The position numbers were made by a program, and so were the translations under genes. 64,000 nt of DNA from Methylobacterium bullatum. Lineage in GTDB: Bacteria > Pseudomonadota > Alphaproteobacteria > Rhizobiales > Beijerinckiaceae. Shown here piece by piece: positions 52,752-61,648 of the stretch; position 1 is the first letter of the stretch; the number at the start of each line of letters is the position of its first letter. Location of the stretch: positions 3,694,001 to 3,758,000 of the forward strand of contig LR743504.1 of assembly GCA_902712845.1 (NCBI GenBank), read 5' to 3'. The notes beneath the pieces are model-generated. The model worked only from the letters and a program-made list of their open reading frames with translations. It was not told where the DNA came from and searched no databases.

Positions 52752-55700
52752 ATGGCCAAACCCCAGCCCAAAGCGCCCGCTCCCGCCCCGAAGCCCCAGA
52801 CGGCGCGGTTCGCCCTGCCGAAATCCGGTGCGCTCGCCCGTGCGCTGGAGGCGCTCAAGCGCGGCGACAGCCCGACGCTTGCCAACGTGCCCGAAGGGTT
52901 CGACGCGGTGGTGGTGGCCGATCTCGCCCGCGCCCTGTCGCGGAGTTTCGAGGGGCCGGCGGTTCTGGTGCATGTGGCCCGCGATTCCGGGCGCTCGAAC
53001 GCCTTTCAGACCGGGCTGAAATTCGTCGCCCCCGAGATCGAGGTGATGAGCATCCCGGCCTGGGATTGCCAGCCCTACGACCGGGTCTCTCCAAACGCCG
53101 CCATCGCCGCCCAGCGGATGACCGCGCTGTCGCGGCTCTCGCGCTCGCGCTCCTCGGAGGAACAGCCGCGCATCCTCTGCACCACCGTCAACGCTTTGAT
53201 CCAGAGGGTGCCTCCCAGAGAGAAGATCGCGGTGGAGACCTTCTCGGCGGCGATCGGCAACGTGGTGCCGATGGACACCGTCACCGCCTGGGTCGAGGCC
53301 AACGGCTTCCTTCGCACGGGGACGGTGCGCGAGACCGGTGAATACGCCGTGCGCGGCGGCATCCTCGACCTGTCGCCGCCGGGCCTGCCGAACCCGATCC
53401 GCCTCGACTTCTTCGGCGATACCCTGGAATCCATCCGCGCCTTCGACCCGGAGACCCAGCGCACGGTGGGCTCGCTCCGTTCCCTCGACCTCGTTCCGAT
53501 GAGCGAGGTGCAACTGACCACGGAAACGATCCGGCGCTTCCGCCAGGGCTACATCTCCACCTTCGGCGCGGCGACCCGCGACGACCGGCTCTACGAAACC
53601 ATCAGCGAGGGGCGGCGCTATGCCGGCCTCGAGCACTGGATGCCGCTGTTCTACGACCGTCTCGACACCTTGTTCGACTACGTGCCGGGCGTGCCACTGG
53701 TCTTCGACGCGCAGGCGGAAGAGGCCGTCGCCGAGCGCCTCACCCTGATCCGCGATTATTACGACGCCCGCGCCGAGGCGATGAAGACGCCCTCCACCGG
53801 CGTCGCGCCCTATAAGCCGCTCAGGCCCTCGGCGCTCTACCTGACGCAGAACGACTGGAAAGAGCGAGTCTCCGCCGCCTCCGTCGCCCGGCTCTCGCCC
53901 TTCGCGGTGCCCGAAAGCCCGGACCGCCTCACCATTGATTGCGAGGGCAAGGCAGGCCGCAGCTTCGCCGCCGAGCGGGCGGACGAGACCGCCAGCGTCT
54001 TCGACGCCGCCGTCGCCCATGTGAAGGAACTCCAGGGATCCGGTCATCACGTGATCCTCGCATCCTGGTCCGACGGCTCGCGCGACCGACTGTGCGGGGT
54101 GCTCACCGATCATGGCCTGAAGAAGCCGGTCTCCATCAACACGCTCACGGCGGTGAACGCCCTGAAGCGCGGCACCGACATGGCGGTGGCGGTATGGGGG
54201 CTCGATTCCGGGTTCATCGTCGACAAGCTCGCGGTCATCTCGGAAGGCGACATCCTCGGCGACCGGCTGGTGCGCCAGAAGCGCAAGTCGAAACGGCCAC
54301 AGGACATCATCCTGGAGGTGCAGGCGCTCCAGGCGGGCGATCTCGTGGTCCATGCCGATCACGGCATCGGCCGGTTCGTCGGCCTCAAGACGGTGACGGC
54401 GGCGGGCGCGCCGCACGATTGCCTGGAGATCCAGTATGCCGGCGGATTGCTGCTGCTACCGGTGGAGAATATCGAGCTTCTGACCCGCTACGGCTCGGAA
54501 GATGCCGAGGTTGCCCTCGATCGTCTCGGCGGCGGTGCCTGGCAGGCCCGCAAGGCCAAGATGAAGAAGCGCATCCTGGAGATGGCCGGCCAGCTCATCA
54601 AGATCGCGGCCGAGCGCTTCGTGCGCCAGGCCCCTCGCCTCCAGGCTCCGGACGGGCTCTACGGCGAGTTCGCCGCCCGCTTCGCCTTCGAGGAGACCGA
54701 GGACCAGGCCACCGCCATCGACGCCGTCCTCTCCGATCTCAATGCCGGCCGTCCCATGGACCGCCTCGTCTGCGGCGATGTCGGCTTCGGCAAGACCGAG
54801 GTGGCGTTGCGCGCCGCCTTCGCGGGGGCCATGGGCGGCAAGCAGGTGGCGGTGGTGGTGCCCACCACCCTGCTGGCGCGCCAGCATTACCGGACCTTCG
54901 CCGAGCGCTTCAAAGGGCTGCCGGTGCAGGTGGCGCAGCTCTCGCGTTTCGTCTCCGCCGCCGAGATGAAGCAGAACCGTGCGGGCCTCGCCGCCGGGAC
55001 CGTCGACATCGTGGTCGGCACCCATGCGCTGCTCGCCAAGAACGTGGCCTTCAAGGATCTCGGCCTCATCATAGTCGACGAGGAGCAGCATTTCGGCGTG
55101 GCCCACAAAGAGCGCCTCAAGGCGCTCCAGGCCGATGTGCACGTGCTGACCCTGTCGGCGACCCCGATTCCGCGCACGCTCCAGCTCGCCATGACCGGGG
55201 TGCGCGAGCTCTCGATCATCGCGACGCCACCGGTGGACCGCCTCGCGGTGCGCACCTTCGTGATCCCGTTCGATGCGCTGATGATCCGCGAGGCTCTGCT
55301 GCGCGAGCGCTATCGCGGCGGCCAGTCCTTCTACGTGGTGCCGCGCATCGAGGATCTGGCGGAGGTGAAGCGCTTCCTCGACACCGAGATGCCCGAGACC
55401 AAGGTGGCGGTGGCCCATGGCCAGATGGCGGCGGGCCAGCTCGAGGACGTGATGACCGCGTTCTACGAGGGCAAGTTCGACGTGCTGCTCTCCACAACCA
55501 TCGTCGAATCCGGCCTCGACATCCCCACCGCCAACACCCTCATCGTGCACCGGGCCGACATGTTCGGCCTCGCCCAGCTCTACCAGTTGCGCGGCCGCGT
55601 CGGGCGCGCCAAGGCCCGCGCCTACGCCCTGTTCACGACCCCGGCCAACAAGCAGCTCACCGTACAGGCGGAGAAGCGCCTCCAGGTGCTCCAGACCCTC

Positions 55701-56351
55701 GACACGCTGGGGGCGGGCTTCCAGCTCGCCTCCCACGATCTCGACATCCGCGGCGCCGGCAACCTCCTCGGCGACGCCCAGTCCGGCCATATCAAGGAGG
55801 TCGGCTACGAACTCTACCAGCAGATGCTGGAGGATGCCGTCACCGCCCTCAAGGCCGGCATCGAGGAGCCGGTGGAGGAGGCGTGGTCGCCCACCATCGC
55901 GCTGGGAGCCCCGGTCACGATCCCGGAGGATTACGTGGAGGACCTCACGGTCCGCCTCGGCCTCTATCGCCGGCTCTCGACCCTGGAGAACGATGCCGAG
56001 ATGGAGAGCTTCGGCGCCGAGCTCATCGACCGGTTCGGGCCGCTGCCGCCGGAAGTGGAACAGCTCCTCAAGATCGTCACGATCAAGATCCTGTGCCGCG
56101 ACACCAACGTGGAGAAGGTCGAGGCCGGGCCGAAGGGCGTCGTCGTTCATTTCCGCGACAAGTCCTTCGCTAATCCGCAGGGACTGGTCGCCTTCGTCGG
56201 CGGTCAGGCCTCCTTCGCCAAGGTCCGCCCGGACATGAGCATCGTGTTCATCCGTGAACTGGATTCCATCCCTGAGCGCCTCAAGATCACGACCTCGATC
56301 CTTCGCGAATTGTCCAAGATCGCCCGCGCCACGAAGAAGAAGGCGGCCTGA
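52752..56351 (+). CDS. mfd: Transcription-repair coupling factor Mfd
   Basis: A 1199-residue ATP-driven translocase that removes stalled RNA polymerase and recruits UvrA. Visible in order are a UvrB-like N-terminal domain (P-A-W-D-C-Q-P-Y-D-R-V-S-P), the RNA-polymerase-interacting region (G-D-L-V-V-H-A-D-H-G-I-G-R-F), Walker A G-D-V-G-F-G-K-T-E-V-A-L, the I-V-D-E-E-Q-H-F-G-V box, Q-L-R-G-R-V-G-R and a TRCF C-terminal domain. The length fits alphaproteobacterial Mfd; the first ~20 residues are Pro/Ala/Lys-rich. Confidence 0.97.
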   Translation: MAKPQPKAPAPAPKPQTARFALPKSGALARALEALKRGDSPTLANVPEGFDAVVVADLARALSRSFEGPAVLVHVARDSGRSNAFQTGLKFVAPEIEVMSIPAWDCQPYDRVSPNAAIAAQRMTALSRLSRSRSSEEQPRILCTTVNALIQRVPPREKIAVETFSAAIGNVVPMDTVTAWVEANGFLRTGTVRETGEYAVRGGILDLSPPGLPNPIRLDFFGDTLESIRAFDPETQRTVGSLRSLDLVPMSEVQLTTETIRRFRQGYISTFGAATRDDRLYETISEGRRYAGLEHWMPLFYDRLDTLFDYVPGVPLVFDAQAEEAVAERLTLIRDYYDARAEAMKTPSTGVAPYKPLRPSALYLTQNDWKERVSAASVARLSPFAVPESPDRLTIDCEGKAGRSFAAERADETASVFDAAVAHVKELQGSGHHVILASWSDGSRDRLCGVLTDHGLKKPVSINTLTAVNALKRGTDMAVAVWGLDSGFIVDKLAVISEGDILGDRLVRQKRKSKRPQDIILEVQALQAGDLVVHADHGIGRFVGLKTVTAAGAPHDCLEIQYAGGLLLLPVENIELLTRYGSEDAEVALDRLGGGAWQARKAKMKKRILEMAGQLIKIAAERFVRQAPRLQAPDGLYGEFAARFAFEETEDQATAIDAVLSDLNAGRPMDRLVCGDVGFGKTEVALRAAFAGAMGGKQVAVVVPTTLLARQHYRTFAERFKGLPVQVAQLSRFVSAAEMKQNRAGLAAGTVDIVVGTHALLAKNVAFKDLGLIIVDEEQHFGVAHKERLKALQADVHVLTLSATPIPRTLQLAMTGVRELSIIATPPVDRLAVRTFVIPFDALMIREALLRERYRGGQSFYVVPRIEDLAEVKRFLDTEMPETKVAVAHGQMAAGQLEDVMTAFYEGKFDVLLSTTIVESGLDIPTANTLIVHRADMFGLAQLYQLRGRVGRAKARAYALFTTPANKQLTVQAEKRLQVLQTLDTLGAGFQLASHDLDIRGAGNLLGDAQSGHIKEVGYELYQQMLEDAVTALKAGIEEPVEEAWSPTIALGAPVTIPEDYVEDLTVRLGLYRRLSTLENDAEMESFGAELIDRFGPLPPEVEQLLKIVTIKILCRDTNVEKVEAGPKGVVVHFRDKSFANPQGLVAFVGGQASFAKVRPDMSIVFIRELDSIPERLKITTSILRELSKIARATKKKAA

Positions 56352-56375
56352 ACGGCAGCATCGCACCGGACCACG

Positions 56376-56401
56376 AAAAAAGGCGGGCCCAACGGCCCGC
56401 C
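56376..56401 (-). terminator. Intrinsic terminator (minus strand)
   Basis: GGCGGGCC/GGCCCGCC with a CAAC loop. Read on the minus strand, the hairpin is followed by six T's. It lies just past the stop codon of the receiver-like gene and terminates that transcript; on the plus strand it also lies at the end of mfd but has no T-run there. Confidence 0.8.
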
Positions 56402-56459
56402 TCGCGTATAAATTCTCGATCTCGATCAGTCGCCTACGACAATCTGCTTATCGTCGGTG

Positions 56460-56804
56460 TCAGAGATCCGGCTGGTTCAGGACGTAAGGCCCGATGCGGC
56501 TCTGCAGGTCGATCGCGGAACCGCCGCCACGCCCCGTCACACCGTCGACGACGATCACGGGGATGCCCGCCTGCTGCATCTGGTCGCGCAGGCGCTCCGA
56601 GAGCATGGCATAGGCCGGGTCGAGGCGGGACGAGGTCTGAAGGAGGATGGCCGCGGGGCGGGCGATGACGGCGAGAACGTCGTCGGCGGCCTCGAGGGAT
56701 GCGGTAACGCTCGCATAACCCAGCTCGGCAAGCTCGGCGGCGAGGGAGTGATCGATGGCGCGGTGACCATCATCGACGACCAACACTTGTTGCAGCGCAC
56801 TCAT
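56460..56804 (-). CDS. Degenerate response-regulator-like protein
   Basis: A 114-residue receiver-like protein: Q-Q-V-L-V-V-D-D-G-H at the N-terminus (acidic pair present), E-L-A-E-L-G-Y-A-S-V-T-A-S helix/strand, and G-I-P-V-I-V-V-D-G near the end. At the position of the phospho-accepting aspartate the strand reads A-A-I-L-L-Q-T-S-S, so the Asp is missing. It therefore probably does not receive a phosphoryl group in the standard way. No output domain or kinase gene is adjacent. Confidence 0.65.
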   Translation of the reverse strand: MSALQQVLVVDDGHRAIDHSLAAELAELGYASVTASLEAADDVLAVIARPAAILLQTSSRLDPAYAMLSERLRDQMQQAGIPVIVVDGVTGRGGGSAIDLQSRIGPYVLNQPDL

Positions 56805-57107
56805 GACTGTCAGGGTTAGCCCATCAATCGCCCCTTGGGAAGGGACCTGTGCGATAACACACGTCAACCCGGATGGTTCGCCGGCTGTGGGGCGAAAATA
56901 CTGCCGCCACCCGGCCGATGGCCCGGGGTTGGACGGCCACGTCGCGCGCTTGCGAACCTTCGCATCTGACATCAGACGATCACTACAAGACACTGATCTG
57001 ACGAGTGTATTTTGTTTTCCTAACACCATGAATCTTGGCCGTTCGCGGTGGCCGCCCACCATTCCTCGAAAGCGGTGGATTTCGGGCAAAACCCGATGCC
57101 GAGACGG
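56805..57107. other. Intergenic stretch, no gene seen
   Basis: Separates two minus-strand genes. The part around 56960–57030 is AT-richer and may hold the promoter of the receiver-like gene. No tRNA fold or coding frame is convincing. Confidence 0.4.
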
Positions 57108-58415
57108 TCAGCAGCGCACGATCTCGGTTGCTCGGCCGGCAAATATTTTTGCTGCGAAGGGCACGGCATTCCAGAGATCGGCGGTTTTTTCCCGCGGAAT
57201 TCCGCGCTGCAATGGGCTGGCCCTGGATGCGCGACCCCGGAAAGCGAATCGCCCGTCCTCGTCCCGAGCGATATCGAGCAGGGCTGGAAACGGCGCCAGC
57301 GGGTGAGCGTCCGCAAGGAAATGAGCGAGATCCCCGTCGGCCCGCGAGGCGGTGAGGAGAGCCGTCTCGTCGAAGGCGAGGACATCGACGACCCGTCGCC
57401 GGGCATGGCCGGAGGCCGGCGCCAGCAGCCGGGCGTGAAGGCGGGTCGGCAACCGGTGGGCCAGGACGATGGATTCGAGTCCGTCCGGGCTGCGGCTCGC
57501 GGCCAGATTGCGTTCGAGGGCGGCCGGCGCGACGAGATGGGTCGGGCCTGGCCGGCCCAGCGCTTCGGCGAAGCGGCCGGCATCGAACGGCCCGACCATT
57601 TCCAGGCCGGCCCCCGCCACGAGGGCGGCACCGAGACCGGTGACGAGCCCCCTCAGGTCGACGGGGGCGAGGAGGGTCAGGATGCGCTCGCGCGGGGCGA
57701 CCCGGGCCGTGGCGAGATGGACGGCGATGGTGGCGATCAGCGCGTCGGCGGGACGATAGACCGGCTGCGCGGGATCGGCGGCGGCGAAGGTGACGAGCCC
57801 GGCGCTCTCCGGTGCGAAGGGGCCGCCGCGTCCGTCGAGGACCATGCCGTCGAGGCTGATGACGCCGTCGGGCACGTCCGGCCCGAAGGCCCCGAGGTAG
57901 CGCAGACCGAAATAGCGCACCGCCACCTGGCGCAGGCATTCGGCCGGAAGCTTTCCCGCGACCCGGGACTGGGTGAGCACGGCCTGGATGCCGGCGGCCT
58001 GGATGCCGGAGACCAAGGCATCCTCGTCCCAGGCCAGGGGCAGGAGGCAGGGAATGTGGCCCGCGGCCTCGATGGCGAGGTAGGACAGCAGGGTCTCGGA
58101 CCCGGCGGCGGCGATGAGGCCGACCCGGCTCGCCGGAGCCAGGCGCCATTGTCGCATTCCGTTGGCGAGGCGCGCGACGATCTCGGCGGCGGCCCCATAG
58201 GTCCAGGTGATGGGGCCGCGCCCGGACCAGCCCGCCTTGTCCTTCGGATCCACGAAGGCGACCCGGCCGGGATCGGCATGGGCGGTCGCCGCCAGCAAGG
58301 TGCTCAGGCCGGGCTTGGCCGTTTCCGCGCGCTGGCTGGGCGCCGCGGGGCTGTCCGCCAGTATGGGGACGGGGAGGGCGTCACGAAAGGACATGATCGC
58401 TGGCTGCGCCGACAC
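57108..58415 (-). CDS. Degenerate AMP-binding (acyl-CoA synthetase-like) protein
   Basis: A 435-residue protein matching the large N-terminal domain of adenylate-forming enzymes (W-T-Y-G-A-A-A-E-I-V-A-R-L-A, then L-L-S-Y-L-A-I-E-A-A-G-H-I-P-C-L-L-P). The expected P-loop (T-S-G-S-T-G-x-P-K-G) is replaced by V-T-F-A-A-A-D-P-A-Q-P-V-Y-R-P. The mobile C-terminal domain with its catalytic lysine is missing. It is thus unlikely to activate acids and may be a decayed or repurposed protein. GTG 58415 was chosen; ATG 58394 is possible. Confidence 0.65.
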   Translation of the reverse strand: MSAQPAIMSFRDALPVPILADSPAAPSQRAETAKPGLSTLLAATAHADPGRVAFVDPKDKAGWSGRGPITWTYGAAAEIVARLANGMRQWRLAPASRVGLIAAAGSETLLSYLAIEAAGHIPCLLPLAWDEDALVSGIQAAGIQAVLTQSRVAGKLPAECLRQVAVRYFGLRYLGAFGPDVPDGVISLDGMVLDGRGGPFAPESAGLVTFAAADPAQPVYRPADALIATIAVHLATARVAPRERILTLLAPVDLRGLVTGLGAALVAGAGLEMVGPFDAGRFAEALGRPGPTHLVAPAALERNLAASRSPDGLESIVLAHRLPTRLHARLLAPASGHARRRVVDVLAFDETALLTASRADGDLAHFLADAHPLAPFPALLDIARDEDGRFAFRGRASRASPLQRGIPREKTADLWNAVPFAAKIFAGRATEIVRC

Positions 58416-58840
58416 CTCCGCTCAACTCCCCGCGCGCATCGACTCCTCGTGCCCTCCGGTCATGAACGATTAGGGTTAAACCTTGTTTAAGGCGATCCGT
58501 ATCGAGGAGGCCGAACGGGGACGATCGCGCCCCTCCGGACGAGACAGGTGTCATGTCTTCGCCGCATTCCGCAGGGAAGCAGGCCGCCCGGTCGTTCGAG
58601 CGGGTTCGAGGCGTTGAGCGCCCCGTCCGGCGCCTTGGCGGGCCAGGTTGGCCATCCAAGCTCCGGGAACGGGCAATTTGCGCGCGCCGAGGGCTTGACC
58701 GCGCGGACCAGGGCGGCGAGGGCTCGACCGAACACCGTCCGCGGGTTTCGATCCGCACCATCGAGTTCAGGAAACGCCTTGCTGGGCTCCATAGCCGCAG
58801 CATTCCTTCGTCATTCGCGATATCCAAGGGGTCAGAGCTG
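58416..58840. other. Divergent intergenic region
   Basis: The 425 bases between the AMP-binding-like and IalB-like genes should contain both promoters. Open frames here have no convincing protein features. AAGGGG precedes the IalB-like start. Confidence 0.45.
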
Positions 58841-59614
58841 ATGTTCTTTGCCAACCGTCCCGCGCGCCCGATGCGCGCCGCCGCGATTCTCGCCCTGGCC
58901 GGCATGATGGGCAATGCGGGCTTGGCGGCACCGGCCTTTGCCCAGGCTCCGAAGGGCAAAGCCCCCGCTCCGGCCGCCCCGGCCCCGGCGGCTCCGGCCA
59001 CCCAGACCCCGGCCGCCCAGCAGCCGGCCGGCCCGCAGATCGTCAACGTGAAGTCCGAGCCGTCCCAGGCCGACTGGACCAAGGTCTGCGGCAAGGACCA
59101 GAACACGAGCACCGACGTCTGCTACACCACCCGCGACTTCGTCTCCGACCAGGGCCAGCCCGTCCTCGCCGTGGCGGTCTACGACATGAAGAACGCCCAG
59201 CAGAGCGTGCGCGTGGTGCGCTACCTGCTGCCGCTCGGCCTGCTCCTCGGCCCCGGCATCCGCTTCACCGTCGATGGCCAGCAGGCGACCCCGGGTAAGT
59301 TCGCCGTGTGCTTCCCCAACGGCTGCTTCGCCGAGGCCGGCAATGTCGGCAACGACCTCGTGAACGCGCTCAAGAAGGGCACCACCCTCAACATCAGCGT
59401 CCAGAACCAGGCCCAGCGCGAAGTGACCTTCGCCGTGCCGCTGGCCGGCTTCGGCAAGGCCTTCGACGGCCCGGCCGTGGACCCGAAGGTGCTGGAAGAG
59501 CAGCAGAAGAAGCTCCAGGCCGAGCTCGAGAAGCGCAGCGAAGACATGCGCAAGAACCTCGAGAAGCAGAACGCTGCCGGTGCCGCTGCCGGAAGTGCCG
59601 CTCCGAAGCCCTGA
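58841..59614 (+). CDS. Invasion-associated locus B (IalB) family secreted protein
   Basis: A 257-residue exported protein: signal peptide about 1–35 (A-I-L-A-L-A-G-M-M-G-N-A-G-L-A-A-P-A-F-A), a Pro/Ala linker (A-P-A-P-A-A-P repeats), then the IalB domain from about 65. That domain has W-T-K-V-C-G, C-Y-T-T-R-D-F and C-F-P-N-G-C-F-A, with four cysteines likely in disulfides. The tail is a charged coiled coil (E-E-Q-Q-K-K-L-Q-A-E-L-E-K-R). In Bartonella the family aids cell invasion; in environmental alphaproteobacteria the role is unknown. Confidence 0.9.
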   Translation: MFFANRPARPMRAAAILALAGMMGNAGLAAPAFAQAPKGKAPAPAAPAPAAPATQTPAAQQPAGPQIVNVKSEPSQADWTKVCGKDQNTSTDVCYTTRDFVSDQGQPVLAVAVYDMKNAQQSVRVVRYLLPLGLLLGPGIRFTVDGQQATPGKFAVCFPNGCFAEAGNVGNDLVNALKKGTTLNISVQNQAQREVTFAVPLAGFGKAFDGPAVDPKVLEEQQKKLQAELEKRSEDMRKNLEKQNAAGAAAGSAAPKP

Positions 59615-59642
59615 GACCGGGCCCCGGCCTCAGTCCAAACAT

Positions 59643-59676
59643 GAAAAAGGCCGGGCTCGTCGCCCGGCCTTTTTCA
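59643..59676. terminator. Bidirectional intrinsic terminator
   Basis: AAAAAGGCCGGGC-TCGTC-GCCCGGCCTTTTT: an 8-bp GC stem flanked by A's and T's. It lies between the 3' ends of the IalB-like gene (plus) and hspQ (minus), and ends both transcripts. Confidence 0.9.
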
Positions 59677-59725
59677 TGTGCACCTTCGACGACGGCGCCC
59701 CACGCCGTGGGGGGCCGTTCGGCAC

Positions 59726-60079
59726 TCAGTTCGCGTGCGCGCTCCGGAGGCGGTAGGCGCCGTCCGAATCCCGCTCGAACACCTCTGGAATCCCGGCATG
59801 GCGCAGGGCCTCGCCGGATGTATCGGGAACGAGGTTCTGTTCGGAGACGTAGGCCACGTACTCACTCTCCGCGTTCTCGGCGAGGAGGTGGTAGAATGGC
59901 TGGTCCTTGCGCGGCCGGACCTCCTCGGGGATCGCCAGCCACCATTCCTCGGTGTTGTCGAAGATCGGGTCCACGTCGAAGACGACGCCGCGAAACGGGT
60001 AGATCCGGTGGCGCACCACGGCGCCGAGGCCGAATTTGGCGGTGCGCGTCCGGGTTCCGGTGGGAGAGAGATCGGTCAT
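59726..60079 (-). CDS. hspQ: Heat shock protein HspQ
   Basis: A 117-residue HspQ/YccV protein: K-F-G-L-G-A-V-V-R-H-R-I-Y-P-F-R-G-V-V-F-D-V-D-P, T-E-E-W-W, and F-Y-H-L-L-A-E-N then Y-V-A-Y-V-S-E-Q-N-L. HspQ binds hemimethylated oriC and acts as a Lon adaptor in enterobacteria. ATG 60079 puts the domain at normal distance. It lies downstream of the CoA-lyase gene on the same strand, separated by a strong hairpin. Confidence 0.92.
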   Translation of the reverse strand: MTDLSPTGTRTRTAKFGLGAVVRHRIYPFRGVVFDVDPIFDNTEEWWLAIPEEVRPRKDQPFYHLLAENAESEYVAYVSEQNLVPDTSGEALRHAGIPEVFERDSDGAYRLRSAHAN

Positions 60080-60194
60080 GACGCCAAAATAGGATGCGTC
60101 GGACAGGTTGTCATCGGCGGCGTTGCCACGTCGCATCGCAAGGAGCCGTCTGGGTCTGCGGATCTCGGACTGCATCCGGCCGATCGCTTTGGGA

Positions 60195-60239
60195 GCGCTG
60201 GCTCCCCTCTCTCCCGCGTGCGGGGAGAGGGGAGCCAGC
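60195..60239 (-). terminator. Strong GC hairpin between CoA-lyase and hspQ genes
   Basis: A 21-bp inverted repeat (CGCTGGCTCCCCTCTC…GAGAGGGGAGCCAGCG) with a 2-base loop and one bulge. No T-run, so it could be a REP-like element or processing site rather than a simple terminator. Confidence 0.5.
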
Positions 60240-60266
60240 GGAAACCGTCTCAGGTCAGGCCGCAGA

Positions 60267-61319
60267 TCACTTCAGGCCGTAGGTCTTGGCGAGCTCCGGG
60301 TCTTTCTCGGCCACCAGCCGGGCGAGGTCGACGATCACCTTGGCCTGCTTCCAGGTGGCATCATCCTGCATTTTGCCGTCGAGCATCACCGCGCCGGTGC
60401 CGTCCGGCATCGCCTCGACGATCCGCACCGCGAAGGCGACCTCCGCCGGATCGGGGGCGAAGACGCGCTTGGCGATGGCGACCTGGTTCGGGTGCAGGGT
60501 CCAGGCGCCGGCGCAGCCCATGAGGAAGGCGTTGCGGAACTGGGCCTCGCAGGCATCCCCGTCCGAGAAGTCGCCGAACGGGCCGTAGAAGGCCTTGAGG
60601 CCGTTGGCCATGCAGGCATCGACCATCTTGGCGATGGTGTAGTGCCAGAGGTCCTGCTGGGCGCTAGCCCGGGCGGCGCCATCGCTCGTCGGGTCGGCGA
60701 TGACGCGGTAATCCGGGTGGCCGCCGCCGACGCGGGTGGTCTTCATGCCGCGCGAGGCGGCGAGATCGGCGGGGCCGAGGCTCATGCCGTGCATGCGCGG
60801 GGAAGCGGAGGCGATGGCGTCCACGTTGGCGACGCCCTCGGCCGTCTCCAGGATGGCGTGGACGAGGATCGGCTTGCCGACGCCGTGTTTCGCTTCGAGC
60901 TGGGCCAGCAGCTGGTCGATGTAGTGGATGTCCCACGGACCCTCGACCTTGGGCACCATCACCACGTCGAGCTTGTCCCCGACCTGGGACACGATCTCGA
61001 ACAGATCGTCGAGAATCCAGGGGCTGTTGAGGGCGTTGATGCGGGTCCACAGGCCGGTGCCGGACGCGGCGAAATCGGTCGCCTGCGCCATGGCGACGAA
61101 GCCCTTGCGGGCCGCCTCCTTCTGGTCGACCGGCACGGCGTCCTCGAGGTTGCCGAGCACCACGTCCACGGTGGCGGCGAGGTCCGGCACACGGGCGCGG
61201 ACCTTGTCGTTGTGGGGCGGCACGAAGTGGATCATCCGCTCGAGCTTCACCGGCAGGTCACGGAACGGGGCCGGGGCGCCAGTGGCGAGGGGCTGGAAGA
61301 AGCGGCGCGGCAATTTCAT
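60267..61319 (-). CDS. HpcH/HpaI aldolase/citrate-lyase family CoA-ester lyase (malyl-CoA-lyase-like)
   Basis: A 350-residue TIM-barrel lyase: [38 protein letters not shown] and L-G-P-A-D-L-A-A carry the CoA and Mg-binding residues (Glu, Asp). It is longer than the classical serine-cycle malyl-CoA lyase and has a different N-terminus ([11 protein letters not shown]). Cleavage of malyl-, methylmalyl- or citramalyl-CoA is likely, with the exact substrate open. Confidence 0.85.
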   Translation of the reverse strand: MKLPRRFFQPLATGAPAPFRDLPVKLERMIHFVPPHNDKVRARVPDLAATVDVVLGNLEDAVPVDQKEAARKGFVAMAQATDFAASGTGLWTRINALNSPWILDDLFEIVSQVGDKLDVVMVPKVEGPWDIHYIDQLLAQLEAKHGVGKPILVHAILETAEGVANVDAIASASPRMHGMSLGPADLAASRGMKTTRVGGGHPDYRVIADPTSDGAARASAQQDLWHYTIAKMVDACMANGLKAFYGPFGDFSDGDACEAQFRNAFLMGCAGAWTLHPNQVAIAKRVFAPDPAEVAFAVRIVEAMPDGTGAVMLDGKMQDDATWKQAKVIVDLARLVAEKDPELAKTYGLK

Positions 61320-61648
61320 GGGATCTCGGGCTCCGTGTGTCGATCGATCGTCGGACTGGGTCATCGCTCTGGATATCGTATTCAGGACGATGCCGTAGGG
61401 TGTTGAAGGCGCATCATCTTTGCCGAAAACTCGGGTCGGACTTCTCGGGGTGAGGCTCTAGCCTCGAAGCGGTTAGTCAAGGTTACCCCCCACGTAAAGG
61501 CGGGTTTGAGGAGAAGACCACTTTCCCAACGACGTGCGCTGGCGCATGTTCGACGCAAGGGCTCGTGCAGCGGGTAGGAACCGGCAGGTACAGACCGGGT
61601 TCTCGCAACAGAGGCGGGCGTTTCGAGACTCATCAAGGACACTCTCTC
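61320..61648. other. Divergent intergenic region
   Basis: The 329 bases between the lyase and patatin-like genes should hold both promoters. A GGTTACCCCCC-type stretch at 61480–61492 and several short repeats occur, but no gene or RNA structure stands out. AAGGA precedes the patatin-like start. Confidence 0.45.

Noticed and set aside
58548-58841. Small protein gene before the IalB-like gene
   Set aside because: The frame is arginine/serine/glycine-rich without motifs or a ribosome site and ends exactly at the next start, so it looks like non-coding upstream DNA.
60267-61319. Serine-cycle malyl-CoA lyase MclA
   Set aside because: It belongs to the same superfamily but has a different N-terminus and length, and no serine-cycle genes adjoin it, so only the family name is given.
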